Assembly: GCF_000146165.2 (NCBI RefSeq)
Contig: NC_004347.2
Location: forward strand, 2,542,001-2,606,000
Origin: Shewanella oneidensis MR-1
GTDB taxonomy: Bacteria; Pseudomonadota; Gammaproteobacteria; Enterobacterales; Shewanellaceae
Direction: 5' to 3'
DNA: 64,000 nt
Shown: positions 63,884-64,000 of the stretch, piece by piece
Numbering within the stretch: position 1 is the first letter of the stretch
Layout: every line of letters begins with the position of its first letter
The notes under the pieces: model-generated
The model's input: the letters and a program-made list of their open reading frames with translations, nothing else
Told to the model about the DNA's origin: nothing
Databases searched by the model: none
Program-made: the position numbers and the translations under genes

Positions 63884-64000
63884 ATGAGTCATTTATTTGC
63901 CCACCTCGCCCGAATGAAACTTATCCAGCGCTGGCCCTTAATGTACAACGTGCGCACTGAAAACGTCCAAGAACACTCACTACAAGTTGCCATGGTGGCA
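63884..64000 (+). CDS. yfbR: 5'-deoxynucleotidase YfbR, 5' end only
   Basis: Dephosphorylates deoxyribonucleoside 5'-monophosphates; an HD-domain phosphohydrolase. Only 39 residues are visible. They match the E. coli YfbR N-terminus almost throughout: [20 protein letters not shown] and [17 protein letters not shown], with the first metal-binding His in EHS. AAAGGAG lies 5 bases before ATG 63884. It follows alaA, as in E. coli. Truncated by the window. Confidence 0.93.
   Translation, partial: MSHLFAHLARMKLIQRWPLMYNVRTENVQEHSLQVAMVA

Overview
This window reads as chromosome from a Shewanella species (Gammaproteobacteria, Alteromonadales). The assignment rests on the 8-amino-Kdo cluster kdnA-kdnB-kdsB described in S. 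oneidensis, a tandem pair of Old Yellow Enzymes like SYE1/SYE2, a fused thiD-thiE gene in a riboswitch-controlled thi operon, and the general make-up of the housekeeping genes. It is inference from gene content; no search was run.

Layout. 1-11.9 kb: the 5' part of aspS, a membrane diguanylate cyclase with three periplasmic solute-binding modules, the tRNA wobble-uridine genes cmoA-cmoB, a secreted M3-peptidase-like protein that has lost its zinc motif, a LysR regulator, and a SprA-type HEHAH protein with a small partner. 12-19 kb: thiC-thiDE-thiF-thiS-thiG-thiH on the minus strand with stop/start overlaps, behind a promoter and a TPP riboswitch. 19-22.7 kb: a TonB-like single-pass protein, a hemolysin-III/TrhA gene with a FabR-like operator, a Nudix hydrolase and a TrmK-like methyltransferase. 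22.8-36.5 kb: a GH97 alpha-glucosidase, then an rRNA-methyltransferase-like gene, a reductase cluster (medium-chain reductase and two OYEs with a LysR regulator) and a YciI-like protein, then an MFS sugar symporter and a GH15 glucoamylase lipoprotein. The GH97 gene and the MFS-GH15 pair share a 15-base palindromic motif and probably form one maltodextrin regulon.

36.5-47.7 kb is the most plastic part. It holds a membrane-anchored hypothetical protein flanked by duplicated non-coding sequence and a giant bacterial Ig-repeat surface lipoprotein gene of about 1,880 codons. That gene carries three lesions: a C7-tract frameshift, an IS3-family insertion with a clean AAC target duplication, and an 8-base deletion. 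Remnants of an IS3-type transposase, an autotransporter beta-domain and umuC follow. 47.7-58.4 kb returns to stable genes: a TonB-dependent receptor, an ArsC/YffB protein, dapE, an M15 peptidase, an alpha/beta hydrolase, a beta-carbonic anhydrase, the 8-amino-Kdo genes and a small DUF2897-like membrane protein. 58.5-60.3 kb is a repeat-rich island with a RAYT-like transposase between two 60-base direct repeats. The window ends with an NhaC-type antiporter, alaA and the start of yfbR.

No rRNA, tRNA or CRISPR array was recognised. The least ordinary signals are the adhesin gene with its possible phase-variable tract, the RAYT/repeat island, the orphan terminator and candidate leader RNA before the sugar transporter, and the M3-like protein without a zinc site.
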